Source: a virus. Taken from it: a stretch of DNA of 36,340 nt. Of the stretch, positions 30,190-36,340 are shown piece after piece. The stretch is taken from IMG/VR virus record IMGVR_UViG_3300011128_000251, positions 1 through 36,340 of that record; one strand, given 5' to 3'. Numbering within the stretch: position 1 is the first letter of the stretch; each line of letters begins with the position of its first letter. Under the pieces are notes generated by a model. The model saw nothing but the letters and a program-made list of their open reading frames with translations. It ran no database searches and was not told the DNA's origin. The position numbers and the translations under genes were made by a program.

Positions 30190-31664
30190 GCGATCATTCC
30201 CAATTCAGGCAGTTTCAGCTCGACAGCCTTGACTGGAGCATCAAACCCGCTGCTGAACGTCATAAACGCATCAGCCGCGTTGCTGTTGTCGTCGTGCAGT
30301 GGGCGGTTCCGGAACGTCTCGCGCATGTCGTCCCATTCCTTGCGATAGTGCCGCAAACGCTGCAGCCCTTTGGCGCACTGTACCTCATCAAAGTCACAAG
30401 ATGCAAATATTGTGCGCGCAGTCTCTACCGCCTCCCACTTATCTGTGGGCCTACGCACAATCTCAGGCCTGAAACCGAGGTCATCCATCACTGCCATTCG
30501 CCCATTCTCCAGGAACAGATCCTGTCTGTTCGCGTCGTGAGGCAGGTAGTGATTGTCGAAGCTCGCATCGTGTTCCTTCTTCCAGTCACGGAGCCACCCC
30601 ACATAGTGCGCGATGAACTCCCCGCTGTTCTCGTAGTACCCAATGAACCGGTTCCTGCCCTTGACGTGCTGATGCAACCATATGCAGTTCAGGTCGTTGC
30701 GTCCAATGTCCCAGAACGAATTGACCGGATACAGCGGGTCATACGAATGCGGCCCGATATGCCCGTGCTTGTTGGCGTGCGCAATCTGACGTTCGAAGAT
30801 GGCGCCTTCAATGGCCTGCTCGAATGCCTCCGCCGGCGTTGACGGGTACTCCCGCTTCATGTCGCCGCCCTGGTCCTTCTCGGTCAGGACGTACCAGGCC
30901 TTCTGCGCATCATCCAGCTCGATGCCTTCAGCGGCCAGCCGTGCGAAGTATAGCTTGTCCTCGGCGGTGATGATGACCCCATCAGGATCCGCCCTGTATT
31001 CCTGCTGCTCGTGCCACGGGAAGAAATGGAACTTGTACTGCTTCTCCGCGATCGGCTTGTCACCATACGCCTGGGCCGTCTGGCACATCTCAAAGAACCG
31101 GCCTTCTTGCCCCTCTGCTGTAGATTCCACTGTGATCTGGCCGTTCTCAGCCGCGGGGAACGAACCCGTGATCACCTCGCGCGCCTTCTTGGGGTACTGC
31201 GCGCAGATCTTGCCGAACTCACTGATGTGCAGGCGTTGCAGCGTTCCCGACCGTGCCGATGATGTTACCTCGAACGTAGAGCCGTTGGAGAGCGAGAGCG
31301 TATCGGCGCTGTCCTTGATGGGGCGCACGCGGTCCTTGATGCCTTGGGGCAGGCTGTCATACGGCAGCTTTACCTTGGTCTCAAAGATCTTCTTGGCGTC
31401 GGCCAGCCGGTGGGCCACGATCGCGCATGACCAGTCAGGGTTAAACACGCATTCATCTGTGCCAACCACGCCCATCAGCGTGGTGAATCCCATCTGGCGC
31501 GCTTTCAGGATGATGTCCCGGCCGTGCAGTTCCTCAAGGAACGCAAGCTGGACGCCAGTCGGACGGAACGGCACCCGGTGGCCATCCTTGTCGATGATCT
31601 CATACAGGTTGCAGATCCGCCATACGGGGTCCAGGAACTGCTTTGGATCAATCGTTGCCGTCAC
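30186..31664 (-). CDS. Terminase large subunit
   Basis: A 492-residue packaging motor. ATPase: Walker A-like KARQMGFTT (54-62) and Walker B with catalytic Glu LHISEFGK (Glu149). The nuclease domain begins near SFWDIGRNDLN (about 316-326, Asp319) and has a late acidic motif HDDNSNAADAF near the C-terminus. EYPSTPAEAF (272-281) is the conserved interdomain segment. It cuts and translocates phage DNA with the small subunit encoded just upstream. The start is GTG, overlapping the upstream TGA. Confidence 0.95.
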   Translation of the reverse strand: MTATIDPKQFLDPVWRICNLYEIIDKDGHRVPFRPTGVQLAFLEELHGRDIILKARQMGFTTLMGVVGTDECVFNPDWSCAIVAHRLADAKKIFETKVKLPYDSLPQGIKDRVRPIKDSADTLSLSNGSTFEVTSSARSGTLQRLHISEFGKICAQYPKKAREVITGSFPAAENGQITVESTAEGQEGRFFEMCQTAQAYGDKPIAEKQYKFHFFPWHEQQEYRADPDGVIITAEDKLYFARLAAEGIELDDAQKAWYVLTEKDQGGDMKREYPSTPAEAFEQAIEGAIFERQIAHANKHGHIGPHSYDPLYPVNSFWDIGRNDLNCIWLHQHVKGRNRFIGYYENSGEFIAHYVGWLRDWKKEHDASFDNHYLPHDANRQDLFLENGRMAVMDDLGFRPEIVRRPTDKWEAVETARTIFASCDFDEVQCAKGLQRLRHYRKEWDDMRETFRNRPLHDDNSNAADAFMTFSSGFDAPVKAVELKLPELGMIA

Positions 31665-32092
31665 CCCTTGCCGATCCTTGCGCCCTTGCTGGCTACCTCA
31701 AGCAGCACAGCCTGCAGCGGATCCGACACGTCATGCTTGACCGCCTGCTTGTCAGTGATCAGCCCGTACAGCTTTGCCTTGCCCATGGTAGCGGATACTG
31801 CGGCGCCGGCCTGGCCTACGTCCTTGGCGAACTCACGGTCTTCAGCCAGCTCCTTGGCGATCGTATCGGCTGTCACCTCGTGCTTGGATTGGAGCGCATC
31901 CTGCAACTCTACAACCCTTTGTGCGACTTTAGCATTTGAAAGCGTCTGGCATGCATTGACCCAGATGGCTTCTTGCTTGGTCCCCTCCCTCACGTCATAC
32001 GCAGTCCTGTAAGCCTCTGACGCATTGCCTGTTTGCACATACACCTGGGCGAACTTTTCCTGTTTGGGTGTGAGTTTGCTGGGGGCTGCCAT
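31661..32092 (-). CDS. Terminase small subunit
   Basis: A 143-residue protein of the Terminase_2 type: KLTPKQEKFAQVYVQTGNAS followed by EAYRTAYDV is the diagnostic N-terminal HTH, then a helical oligomerisation core (AKVAQRVVELQDALQSKHEV) and a C-terminal tail. It recognises phage DNA and recruits the large subunit. It overlaps the large-subunit start. Confidence 0.9.
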   Translation of the reverse strand: MAAPSKLTPKQEKFAQVYVQTGNASEAYRTAYDVREGTKQEAIWVNACQTLSNAKVAQRVVELQDALQSKHEVTADTIAKELAEDREFAKDVGQAGAAVSATMGKAKLYGLITDKQAVKHDVSDPLQAVLLEVASKGARIGKG

Positions 32093-32151
32093 TACCTTGC
32101 CCTGCCTGCTTCTTGCATTGTTCGGATGATCGCGTCGAGAGGATCAGTCAT
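32092..32151 (-). CDS. 19-residue coupled frame before terminase
   Basis: A tiny frame starting MTDPLDAIIRTMQEAGRAR, with TAATG overlap into the small terminase and ATGA overlap with the 17-codon frame upstream. It may be a coupling leader; a functional peptide is unproven. Confidence 0.35.
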   Translation of the reverse strand: MTDPLDAIIRTMQEAGRAR

Positions 32152-32201
32152 GCTACCTCCCACGGGTTCTCTGGCTTCTTGCTGGGCTTGGTGCGTTTCA
32201 T
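32148..32201 (-). CDS. 17-residue coupled frame
   Basis: A tiny Lys-rich frame, MKRTKPSKKPENPWEVA, ending in ATGA with the next frame. GGGAGGTAGC at its 3' end supplies the SD for the 19-codon frame, suggesting a string of coupled minileaders ahead of terminase. Confidence 0.33.
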   Translation of the reverse strand: MKRTKPSKKPENPWEVA

Positions 32202-32356
32202 CAGTGCACCTTGTCCTGGAAGCTCTGATCGATGGACTGCGCTACCGTGGCGAATGCATCTACGACCTCGGTCCAGTCTATACCGTCGTTTAGCATTTCT
32301 GTGGCCTTCTCGCGCAAGTCCTCTTCGTGGTTGAGAAGTCTGGAAAGGTCGTTCAT
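32201..32356 (-). CDS. Small acidic helical protein
   Basis: A 51-residue protein starting MNDLSRLLNHEEDLREKATE, ending next to the 17-codon frame. An in-frame ATG at 32368 would add four residues; SD evidence is ambiguous. Family not recognised. Confidence 0.52.
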   Translation of the reverse strand: MNDLSRLLNHEEDLREKATEMLNDGIDWTEVVDAFATVAQSIDQSFQDKVH

Positions 32357-32390
32357 GGCTATCTGCATCCTGCCTGCATCTGGGAAAGTT

Positions 32391-32425
32391 GACCCGGGCT
32401 TCGGGATGCAGCCTCCACCCGGGTC
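32391..32425 (-). terminator. Strong hairpin in a 96-bp gap, possible attenuator
   Basis: GACCCGGG (32391-32398) and CCCGGGTC (32418-32425) form a perfect 8-bp stem with an extra inner pairing. On the minus strand AACTTTCC follows. It sits upstream of the terminase-leading genes, so it could modulate read-through into the packaging operon. Confidence 0.42.
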
Positions 32426-32452
32426 TGGCGATCCCCCTCGGGACCACGTTCA

Positions 32453-32725
32453 TTATGCCACGATTTTGCGTTGCGGCAAGGGGCGTGTCAAATATCTGTA
32501 ATGGTTCTTGCCATCAGGCACGCCGAACCGCTCCCAAGGATAGGGCACCCGGAGCGCCACGATGCTGCCCCGCTCATTCCGGAAAACAAGCCAGCCTGGA
32601 ACCGTCAAGGTCCATGCGTAGCCCGTAGGAGGGTTGCGCTTGAACGATATCTCGACCGGGCGAACGATCGGCCACCTTCTGCGGGTCAGGCTCGTTTTGT
32701 GGTAGTTCCAGCCCCACAGGATCAT
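32453..32725 (-). CDS. Small basic hypothetical protein
   Basis: A 90-residue basic protein starting MILWGWNYHKTSLTRRRWPI, beta-rich in its middle (TGYAWTLTVPGWLVFRNERG). GGAG lies eight bases before the ATG, which overlaps the upstream stop. Family not recognised. Confidence 0.62.
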   Translation of the reverse strand: MILWGWNYHKTSLTRRRWPIVRPVEISFKRNPPTGYAWTLTVPGWLVFRNERGSIVALRVPYPWERFGVPDGKNHYRYLTRPLPQRKIVA

Positions 32726-32907
32726 TTCCACACTCCCAGCTTCCACATCATAAACCCAGCGGCAATGCCGAGCTCGAAATCAGCTTCATACCCGGTCACC
32801 CCCTCGAGGATGTCACGTGTCAGCCAGAGCACAGCGCCAATCGCAACGCACGCCAGAATGAACTTTCCGAGATTGCCCGTCTTGCTCTCAGTGGTTGCCC
32901 TGATCAC
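32722..32907 (-). CDS. Small membrane protein, GTG start
   Basis: A 61-residue protein with two hydrophobic stretches (GKFILACVAIGAVLWLTRDI and FELGIAAGFMMWKLGVW). The GTG start overlaps the upstream TGA, and the gene ends in ATGA overlap. Function unknown. Confidence 0.58.
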   Translation of the reverse strand: MIRATTESKTGNLGKFILACVAIGAVLWLTRDILEGVTGYEADFELGIAAGFMMWKLGVWK

Positions 32908-33053
32908 CCCTCGTCCTCCAGTGTCTTGCCGCCCGTGCAGTTCACTATCTTGCCGACCATCTGACCTCGATCGACAAAGTGAACCTCATCCACGGGAACA
33001 TCCGTGCTCTCTTCGATCACAAACCCCCAGGTGCATTCTGGCTTGTCAGTCAT
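32904..33053 (-). CDS. Small acidic hypothetical protein
   Basis: A 49-residue protein starting MTDKPECTWGFVIEESTDVP with two cysteines. Its first 14 bases of start context (CCATGACTGACAAG) recur exactly at the start of the frame at 33258. It is coupled to the next gene. Family not recognised. Confidence 0.55.
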   Translation of the reverse strand: MTDKPECTWGFVIEESTDVPVDEVHFVDRGQMVGKIVNCTGGKTLEDEG

Positions 33054-33258
33054 GGTCTTGCTGCCCTGCGATTAAGCGAAATATCCAGTGACAATGCGTT
33101 AGCTTTTCTCTGTGAGTGCTCCCGTAGCAGCCGCACATATACCCATTGCAACAAAGCTGAGAATCAAGATCAACGCGCCAGACTTCATCGATCCACCATC
33201 CCCAAAAATGCGGTCTGAGGATCGGGAATATTAGGATTTTAGCGATCTTGTCAGTCAT
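33046..33258 (-). CDS. Doubtful 70-codon frame
   Basis: Opens with MTDKIAKILIFPILRPHFWG and keeps overlaps with both neighbours (ATGA upstream, 8 bases downstream), but its codon third positions and composition (many Trp, Cys and His) look unlike the rest. A different frame inside it (33188-33099) looks more like a real small membrane protein. At most one of the two is likely to be the main product. Confidence 0.35.
   Translation of the reverse strand: MTDKIAKILIFPILRPHFWGWWIDEVWRVDLDSQLCCNGYMCGCYGSTHREKLTHCHWIFRLIAGQQDHD
33099..33188 (-). CDS. 29-residue membrane or signal-like peptide
   Basis: Reads MKSGALILILSFVAMGICAA then ATGALTEKS: a Lys, a hydrophobic core and an Ala-rich end, i.e. 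a single membrane helix or short exported peptide. GGTGG lies about six bases before the ATG. It lies inside another frame; shape and SD favour it. Confidence 0.45.
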   Translation of the reverse strand: MKSGALILILSFVAMGICAAATGALTEKS

Positions 33259-33815
33259 GGCTTCGCCAGCGGGTTGCCGAGACAGTCCTTGCCCATCAGC
33301 TCAAACGTCGCCTTGACCCGCTCCAGATGCAGACACCCGTGAACCCTGGCTTCCTCGACCTGCTGCGTGTTGTGGAGAACCATGACTTCGTTGCGGACGG
33401 CGCAGTTCACGCCTTCCCAGGACAGCCCGAACGACAGGCCAAAGCCCGCGTTGCTCGTGCCGGCCGATGCGCTCTCAGTGCATGCACCACCACCGGCCAG
33501 CGCAGGTGCGTAGACGTCGGGAACCTGGTTCTTGAAGTCATACGTCACCGTCGTCGTGCTCGGCGCACCTGCCCCTGCCGCACCTTGCAGACCAAACAGG
33601 CCACCAGCGCCACCGCCATTGATCACGATCGAGGCGGCACCGCCTGCGCCACCTGCGCCACCTGCGCCGCCAGCGGACGTCGATACCGCCCCGGCAGCAG
33701 CACCAGCTACCGCAACGGATGCGCTCTTGGAATTGCTCTTGGACGAAATGCGATCCACCGCGAATGCAGGGGATACGATGGCGATCAGTGCTGCTGTTGT
33801 GAGAAGGGTTTTCAT
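33255..33815 (-). CDS. Exported Gly-rich phage protein of the conserved-Cys type
   Basis: A 186-residue protein with a clean signal peptide (MKTLLTTAALIAIVSPAFA, cleavage after AFA). A Ser/Ala/Gly-rich low-complexity region follows. The C-terminal half has the pattern VYAPALAGGGACTESAS, then AGFGLSFGLSWEGVNCAVRN and VHGCLH, which I recognise as a widespread but uncharacterised exported phage family with spaced cysteines. The start at 33815 overlaps the upstream stop (ATGA). It may act in the periplasm or outer membrane. DNA at about 33646-33672 has a 9-bp tandem repeat within the Gly codons. Confidence 0.7.
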   Translation of the reverse strand: MKTLLTTAALIAIVSPAFAVDRISSKSNSKSASVAVAGAAAGAVSTSAGGAGGAGGAGGAASIVINGGGAGGLFGLQGAAGAGAPSTTTVTYDFKNQVPDVYAPALAGGGACTESASAGTSNAGFGLSFGLSWEGVNCAVRNEVMVLHNTQQVEEARVHGCLHLERVKATFELMGKDCLGNPLAKP

Positions 33816-34084
33816 ACTCGGTTCTCCGTCATGAATTTCAACTTGCGCTGCGGTTTCGGTGCCAGTTTGCGCCACAGGATCCGCTTCCCGCTGATTTCAG
33901 CGCCGATAATGCCGAAATTCGCCTCGCGGTTGCTGGCACGCTCGAAGATCGCCCAGGAGTCACAGCCCGCCTTGCACATGACTTCCTTGCGGCCCACTGG
34001 GGCGTTGTCGATGAAATCCGCGATCTTCTTGTAGATCTCGCGGTCGTATCCTGCGTTCGGTCCGTTCATGATCTGCATCTCCAT
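33812..34084 (-). CDS. Small basic hypothetical protein
   Basis: A protein of 90 residues from 34084 (inner ATGs at 34078 and 34069 are possible). The body has KKIADFIDNAPVGRKEVMCK and a basic end (RILWRKLAPKPQRKLKF). It is predicted to bind nucleic acid from composition only. It overlaps the exported protein's start. Confidence 0.6.
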   Translation of the reverse strand: MEMQIMNGPNAGYDREIYKKIADFIDNAPVGRKEVMCKAGCDSWAIFERASNREANFGIIGAEISGKRILWRKLAPKPQRKLKFMTENRV

Positions 34085-34088
34085 GATT

Positions 34089-34415
34089 TCAAATTGTCGG
34101 CAGCCTCTTGCTACCCATCTCTACGATAGCAGATAAATCGGCGCTGTCCATATTTATTTCGCCGGGATGGTCCAGGAACTCGCACAAATTATCGAACGCG
34201 GCGCTTTTCTGTGGCCACTCGACCATCCCGACCGCAGCCTGAATAACCTCGGGCATGATCTGCGGATACGCCCCGCAAATGGTGCCGGCGCTTTTCCCGT
34301 CAGCCGCCAGCGCCCAGATGTCCGCAATCGGCACCACCGTGTCCGCCAGGCAGACTGCGCCGTTCATCACTTCCGGGTGGGACCATAGCACTGGAATTGG
34401 CTTGGCTTCGTGCAT
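34089..34415 (-). CDS. DUF433-like HTH protein
   Basis: A 108-residue protein. The segment ADTVVPIADIWALAADGKSA then GTICGAYPQIMPEVIQAAVG resembles by eye the DUF433 family of small HTH antitoxin-like proteins (V-x-I-x-x-I ... G-x-x-x-x-x-I-x-x-x-Y-P-x-I ... V-x-x-A). No PIN-type toxin is visible beside it. AAAGGA lies before the ATG. It is the first gene after the 464-bp gene-poor region, so it may be driven from there. Confidence 0.6.
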   Translation of the reverse strand: MHEAKPIPVLWSHPEVMNGAVCLADTVVPIADIWALAADGKSAGTICGAYPQIMPEVIQAAVGMVEWPQKSAAFDNLCEFLDHPGEINMDSADLSAIVEMGSKRLPTI

Positions 34416-34879
34416 GGGATTTCCTTTCGGTTTGCGTTGAGAAGCTGGATAGCGCGCGGGTCTCGTCTCGCGCGCGCGTGCGGGTATAAGTACTTAACTC
34501 AACCAACTGTATCTTACTTCTTCTATACGTTAACTACGCTGGTTGCGTAATAGGTACAGGACACCTTTCCCCAGCATATAGCTAGGGTCGGTCCCTGTAC
34601 CCGCTGATCTTGGCAGCCGTGAAAGCACGATACCACCCGCCAGCTATAGGTACCCAGCCACCCCAGGTTAGGGCTTCGAGCCTCCGCGATACTTCCGACA
34701 CCTAAGACCTGTGCCGCCTTCTTTGCGCTTCGCGAATTAGGACAACGCTTGGGCTTTGAAGGTTTCCCCCTGGTAGCCCGATAGTCTGCTGTGTCCGCCA
34801 GGTGTCATTCACCGTCCCGGAGGCAAAGCCCGCCTTTTACACAGCACCCGGGGATACGCCCCCCGATCGCGTCGCAGAG
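34416..34879. other. 464-bp gene-poor region with dense inverted repeats
   Basis: No confident gene. It holds: (a) an AT-rich stretch at 34485-34550 with TATAG/GATACA-like elements that may carry a minus-strand promoter; (b) nested inverted repeats at 34553-34601 (GGTACAGG...CCTGTACC with inner CCCAGC-ATATA-GCTAGGG), plus hairpins CGTG-CTTT-CACG and GCTG-CCAAGAT-CAGC to the right; (c) CAACCA / TGGTTG at 34500-34545; (d) an alternating CG tract (34468-34482) in a GC-only stem with 34452-34458; (e) a minus-strand frame open for 93 codons (34804-34523) with no ATG, containing an HTH-like SAKKAAQVLGVGSIAEARSP. Confidence 0.5.
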
Positions 34880-35170
34880 TTACGCCTCAGCGAGCGCCTT
34901 TCCTGCAAGGTACTGGGAAGCCGCTTTCACGCGTGCAGGAGAGGTACGCATCCAGCGCTGCACAATCGCGTCAAAGAAGATCGTGAGGGTCTTATCGTCA
35001 CATAGCGCGGCCCATGACTGGGCCTCCAGCCCGACATCCTCGAATGCTGGGATCGGAGCACAGGGTCCGACAATGTCATGGAGCGCATCGAGGAGACGGC
35101 ATTTGTCGGCGGCAGTCATGCCCTCGAACTGAGCAAGGATAAACTGGCCGGAATCAAAATCTCCATTCAT
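34880..35170 (-). CDS. Hypothetical helical protein
   Basis: A 96-residue protein starting MNGDFDSGQFILAQFEGMTA, mostly helical, acidic, with two cysteines (DKCRLLDALHDIVGPCAPIP). The ATG overlaps the upstream stop. It is the last gene before the gene-poor region. Family not recognised. Confidence 0.65.
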   Translation of the reverse strand: MNGDFDSGQFILAQFEGMTAADKCRLLDALHDIVGPCAPIPAFEDVGLEAQSWAALCDDKTLTIFFDAIVQRWMRTSPARVKAASQYLAGKALAEA

Positions 35171-35496
35171 CGGGCGATCTCCCCGTCGTCGGCGCCATCG
35201 AAAACGTTGTCCTCGACCGGGCGCAAGATCTCCCGCACGACAGCGCGATGTTTGCCCGTCAATTTGTATGCATTGCCCTGGGCTTTCGCAGCCTTGAAGA
35301 TCTGGAAGATCGTGTTTTTCTCGTGCTGGGACAGGATCTCGGGATCCTTCCGCGCCGCGTCGAGTTTCTGCCCGAGCCGCCATATCGTGAAGTCCAACCA
35401 ATCTGAGGTCGACATCCAGGAATAATCCGGGCCAGACTTGGCACCAGAAGGCTTGATCGTCGGGGCGGGGGGTGGTATTTCTGGGTCAGACGACAT
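35167..35496 (-). CDS. Hypothetical charged protein
   Basis: A 109-residue protein starting MSSDPEIPPPAPTIKPSGAK, with a Pro-rich N-terminus and a helical body (DWLDFTIWRLGQKLDAARKD, then HEKNTIFQIFKAAKAQGN). Function unknown. Confidence 0.65.
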   Translation of the reverse strand: MSSDPEIPPPAPTIKPSGAKSGPDYSWMSTSDWLDFTIWRLGQKLDAARKDPEILSQHEKNTIFQIFKAAKAQGNAYKLTGKHRAVVREILRPVEDNVFDGADDGEIAR

Positions 35497-35523
35497 GACA
35501 GGCTCACACTGTTGTTTCGTTCA

Positions 35524-35558
35524 GCACCGGGAGAGGTTGCGTAGACTTCTCTCGGTGC
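35524..35558 (-). other. Inverted repeat in the leader of the 109-residue gene
   Basis: GCACCGGGAGAG and CTCTCGGTGC pair with one bulge, in the 70-bp gap between two minus-strand genes. No T-run follows. It could be an attenuator or processing hairpin. Confidence 0.35.
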
Positions 35559-35566
35559 GGACCACT

Positions 35567-35800
35567 TTACACCGTTTTGCCGCTATCGCAAGCCTTTCTC
35601 CGGGCTTCCAAAATCAATCGCTCGAACTTCTTCAGCGTCTTCTTGGAAACACCACCGGTACGGCCGGCGCCATTCTTGCCGAGCTCGATGCTGGACGCGC
35701 CAGTCACGGCCCTGCGGTTCACCATCAGCGCGCTCAACGGAGCACACCATTCGCTGATCGGGGCGTCGTCGTCGGGGAATTCTGTCATCGGGGGCACCAT
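35567..35800 (-). CDS. Hypothetical basic protein
   Basis: A 77-residue protein starting MVPPMTEFPDDDAPISEWCA, with a basic C-terminal half (GGVSKKTLKKFERLILEARR). An ATG at 35809 is in frame but abuts the AAAGG SD, so the ATG at 35800, nine bases from the SD, is preferred. Its whole leader is the 20-bp repeat. Family not recognised. Confidence 0.62.
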   Translation of the reverse strand: MVPPMTEFPDDDAPISEWCAPLSALMVNRRAVTGASSIELGKNGAGRTGGVSKKTLKKFERLILEARRKACDSGKTV

Positions 35801-35819
35801 AGTCTGCATCCTTTGCTAA
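35800..35819. repeat. Copy 2 of the 20-bp direct repeat
   Basis: Identical to positions 1-20. On the minus strand it lies two bases after the methyltransferase stop and supplies AAAGG for the gene starting at 35800. The same 20 bases follow the VRR-NUC gene at the other end of the window. Confidence 0.9.
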
Positions 35820-35821
35820 AT

Positions 35822-36340
35822 TTATGCGTCTTCGTTCGTTCCGAATTTCGTGGTTTCATTGCCCCACGCGGTCCAGCCCTGCCGCCTTTCACGGGCGAAC
35901 ATCTCGACCTTGCGCGCGGCTGGCCATGCCGTGTTGACCCATTCGTGAATGTCGTCAGGCTTGCGGGAGTGTTCCCTGCGCCCGCCCCGGATCATGGACC
36001 CACGACGGAAGGCAGGATCGGGAGTCGGGAACTTGCCCCGGCGACAAATCAGAAGATGCTCATGCTCGCCCCGCACCCAGTACCCGGTTGCAATCCGCTG
36101 CTTGTCCCAGACGATGTTCGTTTTATACTTGAAGCCCCATGCGTCGATTACCTTGGCCGCTTCCATCAGAAACGGCGCAGTGGTCCAGAGCAGTAGAAGC
36201 GCGTCCTTGGCCATCATGTCCTTGACCGGCAGAGCCGCGACTTCTGCGACCTTCATGCAGTCATAGTGGCCGAATGCGTTCTTTCCCGGCTTCGCCTCAG
36301 AATTTGACGCAAACCGCCAGGGCGGGTCCGCCAAACAAAT
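35822..36340 (-). CDS. MT-A70 family adenine-N6 DNA methyltransferase, 5' end cut
   Basis: 172 visible codons; the frame is open to the window edge, so the start is missing. The visible sequence begins CLADPPWRF, i.e. catalytic motif IV DPPW (codons from about 36328), which in this family lies shortly after the N-terminus; about 5-20 residues are probably lost. Further family features are the helix DALLLLWTTAPFLMEAAKVI and NIVWDKQRIATGYWVRGEHE then HLLICRRGKF, and the HSRKPDDIHEW motif of the C-terminal part. Phage MT-A70 enzymes methylate adenine in phage DNA, most likely as protection from host restriction. An ATG-less TTG at 36334 is the only start-like codon in view and is unlikely. Confidence 0.92.
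   Translation of the reverse strand: MCLADPPWRFASNSEAKPGKNAFGHYDCMKVAEVAALPVKDMMAKDALLLLWTTAPFLMEAAKVIDAWGFKYKTNIVWDKQRIATGYWVRGEHEHLLICRRGKFPTPDPAFRRGSMIRGGRREHSRKPDDIHEWVNTAWPAARKVEMFARERRQGWTAWGNETTKFGTNEDA

Noticed and set aside
30799-31740. 313-codon plus-strand frame
   Set aside because: Antisense shadow of terminase, whose motor and nuclease motifs are clear.
32148-32448. A 101-codon minus-strand frame covering the small genes before terminase
   Set aside because: It is low in protein character except for its last 17 codons, which are better read as a separate coupled frame; it also runs through the hairpin at 32391-32425.
34089-34415. A toxin-antitoxin pair, suggested by the DUF433-like protein
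   Set aside because: Neither neighbour shows PIN-domain acidic residues or another toxin motif.
34600-34690. A tRNA gene, suggested by TAGCTGG and CTTTCAC-like loops on the minus strand
   Set aside because: The anticodon stem and the acceptor stem do not pair; the loops belong to separate small hairpins, and no T-arm is in place.
34416-34879. A group I intron or a known riboswitch
   Set aside because: I could not find the conserved core sequences of group I introns or a cobalamin-type box; only generic hairpins are visible.
7632-36340. CRISPR arrays or insertion sequences
   Set aside because: No regularly spaced repeats with unique spacers and no transposase-like protein were seen in any part of the window.

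Overview
The window is almost wall-to-wall phage: a tailed bacteriophage genome, or nearly all of one. Genes are packed head to tail and most are joined by ATGA, TAATG or GTGA overlaps. The virion genes point to a podovirus-like particle: small and large terminase, a 700-residue portal, a scaffold, a DUF5309/SU10-type major capsid protein, P22-like tail-completion proteins, three ejection-type proteins (one with an N-terminal SleB-like wall hydrolase), a beta-helix tailspike-like protein and a 1226-residue receptor-binding-like protein. The lysis genes (GH19 endolysin, membrane proteins and a nested Rz/Rz1 spanin pair with a lipoprotein) imply a Gram-negative host. The DNA looks G+C-rich. A proteobacterial, perhaps alphaproteobacterial, host is only a guess.

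Layout. A divergent switch lies at 794-916. To the right, on the plus strand (926-7561), is an early operon of about 23 mostly tiny genes. It holds a ClpP-like lipoprotein, a Rad52-family annealing protein, SSB, a DUF551 protein and three HNH nucleases. To the left of the switch, on the minus strand, are a Cro/CI-like HTH repressor that appears leaderless, a small protein and a VRR-NUC nuclease. The rest of the window (36340 down to 7632) is one long minus-strand unit: an MT-A70 adenine methyltransferase cut by the window edge, small accessory genes, a 464-bp gene-poor structured stretch, more accessory genes, terminase, portal, scaffold, capsid, tail-completion proteins, ejection proteins, tailspikes, then lysis. 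If the molecule is circular or circularly permuted, the minus-strand block at 793-1 is continuous with the block starting at 36340.

One plus-strand membrane-protein gene (16965-17216) sits alone inside the minus-strand virion genes, with its own extended -10 promoter and apparently no leader: a candidate moron. No integrase, DNA polymerase, primase or helicase was seen, so replication probably relies on the host, with phage-encoded annealing and SSB functions. Repressor without integrase leaves the lifestyle open.

The points most worth a second look are the leaderless repressor and switch, the moron, a 20-bp direct repeat shared by position 1 and the methyltransferase downstream junction, the SD-TCATGA gene junctions, the structured region at 34.4-34.9 kb, and the lipoprotein protease homologue.
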